Positions 63,373 to 64,000 of a stretch of DNA of 64,000 bases are shown here, piece by piece; the first letter of the stretch is position 1; every line of letters begins with the position of its first letter. The stretch spans positions 54,432 through 118,431 of the forward strand of contig JALEGL010000009.1 of the NCBI GenBank assembly GCA_022763185.1, given 5' to 3'. The translations under genes and the position numbers were made by a program. The notes under the pieces were generated by a model. The model searched no databases, was not told the origin of the DNA, and was given only the letters and a program-made list of their open reading frames with translations. This stretch comes from a bacterium (lineage in GTDB: Bacteria > Bdellovibrionota_G > JALEGL01).

Positions 63373-64000
63373 TCAAAAGTTGTACCTTATAGAGGCATAG
63401 ACATTGCTGGCGTCTTCAAATTGACCAAAAAAGGTAAACTCATCTTTACCATAAAATACATTACCGCCTAATTCTGCTTGCCAATGATCATCCAATTTAT
63501 AGTTGGCACTGGCTTTTAAAAACCCGTCCTGCTCATTGACACCATAAAAATTAAAGATAGAAATCATCAAGTTTTGTTGCATCAACAGTTGTGTCATTCT
63601 TAAGGTTAACATATGCCTCACTGCATTCTGAGCATTCGGTGCTGGATTATTGGCAACATAGTTGGCATGGTCCTCCATGTATTCCATGTAATATTGCAGG
63701 GAAACTTTTAAGTTGGCTTTGACTTCTCGTTCATAGCCCAACAAGCCGCGCCACTCACCATTGCGCAGCAAAGGGTTGTTTCCTTGGGCATCATCATGAC
63801 TTTGATAATAGCCGGCTTCAGCATTAAAGATCCCTTTAAACACTGGCCCTCGGTAACTGGCACCATAAACTGAAAGTTTAGGAAAGGTATATTTTTGATT
63901 GGCTAAACTAAAACCACTGGGGCTTTTCCAAAAACCATTATAATAGTAGAGGGCAACGCTATGAGCTTTGATTTGCCGGTACAGTCGCAAGGCCCATTCA
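63373..64000 (-). CDS. Outer-membrane porin-like barrel, C-terminal part
   Basis: The frame is open to the right edge, so the N terminus lies outside the window. The visible 208 residues are successive amphipathic strands with aromatic girdles (AHSVALYYYNGFWKSP, FNAEAGYYQSHDD, LKVSLQYYMEYMED, NVYASIRYNF), with a C-terminal Phe for assembly by BAM. The pattern resembles larger porins of the alginate-export or phosphate-selective kind, but no closer assignment is possible. Confidence 0.75.
   Translation of the reverse strand, partial: EWALRLYRQIKAHSVALYYYNGFWKSPSGFSLANQKYTFPKLSVYGASYRGPVFKGIFNAEAGYYQSHDDAQGNNPLLRNGEWRGLLGYEREVKANLKVSLQYYMEYMEDHANYVANNPAPNAQNAVRHMLTLRMTQLLMQQNLMISIFNFYGVNEQDGFLKASANYKLDDHWQAELGGNVFYGKDEFTFFGQFEDASNVYASIRYNF

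Overview
The window is 64 kb of dense, AT-rich chromosomal DNA from a Gram-negative bacterium. Many products end as outer-membrane barrels (terminal Phe) or carry lipoboxes. It also has FtsH/DegP/RpoH, type IV pilin-like proteins, a MoxR-DUF58-transglutaminase set and a two-subunit 2-oxoacid:ferredoxin oxidoreductase. The mix fits a proteobacterial or Bdellovibrionota/deltaproteobacterial lineage; that placement is inference from gene content. About 57 protein genes and one tRNA (Trp) are supported. No rRNA, CRISPR array, transposase or integrase was seen.

Layout. 1-6.9 kb: tsaD (cut by the window edge), rsmA, a deoxynucleoside kinase, enolase, two secreted unknowns (one frameshifted) and an alpha/beta hydrolase. 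6.9-11.4 kb (minus): adenylosuccinate lyase of the animal ADSL type, then a TAXI-type TRAP transporter. 11.7-14.4 kb: envelope proteins. 14.6-18.8 kb: moxR-DUF58-transglutaminase operon. 18.9-21 kb: a large pilin-like protein and a 2OG-Fe(II) oxygenase. 21-29.7 kb (minus): a six-gene, almost gapless operon: CHASE histidine kinase, receiver, Hpt-REC-REC, TPR-barrel (YaiO type), HEAT protein and family 2 glycosyltransferase. It looks like a phosphorelay-controlled polysaccharide synthesis/export system, but the Hpt-REC-REC gene is split by an in-frame amber codon.

29.8-44.4 kb: DUF2214 membrane protein, korAB, srkA, queG, cupin, Na+/solute symporter, then a proteostasis block (ftsH divergent from a lipoprotein degP, followed by rpoH), an SGNH esterase and a MATE transporter. 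44.5-47.3 kb: an intact tRNA-Trp followed by five minus-strand metal-handling genes (barrel, HMA protein, MerT-like, CsoR-like, glutaredoxin-MauE fusion). The unit is closed by a second copy of the tRNA 3' end. The 50-nt direct repeats make this a compact tRNA-integrated cassette without its own integrase.

47.3-55.6 kb is accessory in character: DUF2130, hipBA with three TTCTC-N8-GAGAA operators, a secreted deiminase-like protein, a Cys-rich small protein, an eight-repeat propeller-like lipoprotein, a SnoaL-like protein and a VWA lipoprotein. 55.9-61 kb: a questin-oxidase-like gene divergent from a coupled ATP-grasp / aspartoacylase-like / protein kinase trio plus an SDR, a possible small-molecule or peptide-modification locus. 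61-64 kb: a short ribosome-hibernation factor, a second large pilin-like protein, a secreted unknown and the end of a porin-like barrel.

Several genes lack a Shine-Dalgarno sequence but have a good -10 hexamer 6-10 nt before the start codon (rpoH, moxR, hpf, 2OG oxygenase, ATP-grasp), suggesting that leaderless transcripts are common here.
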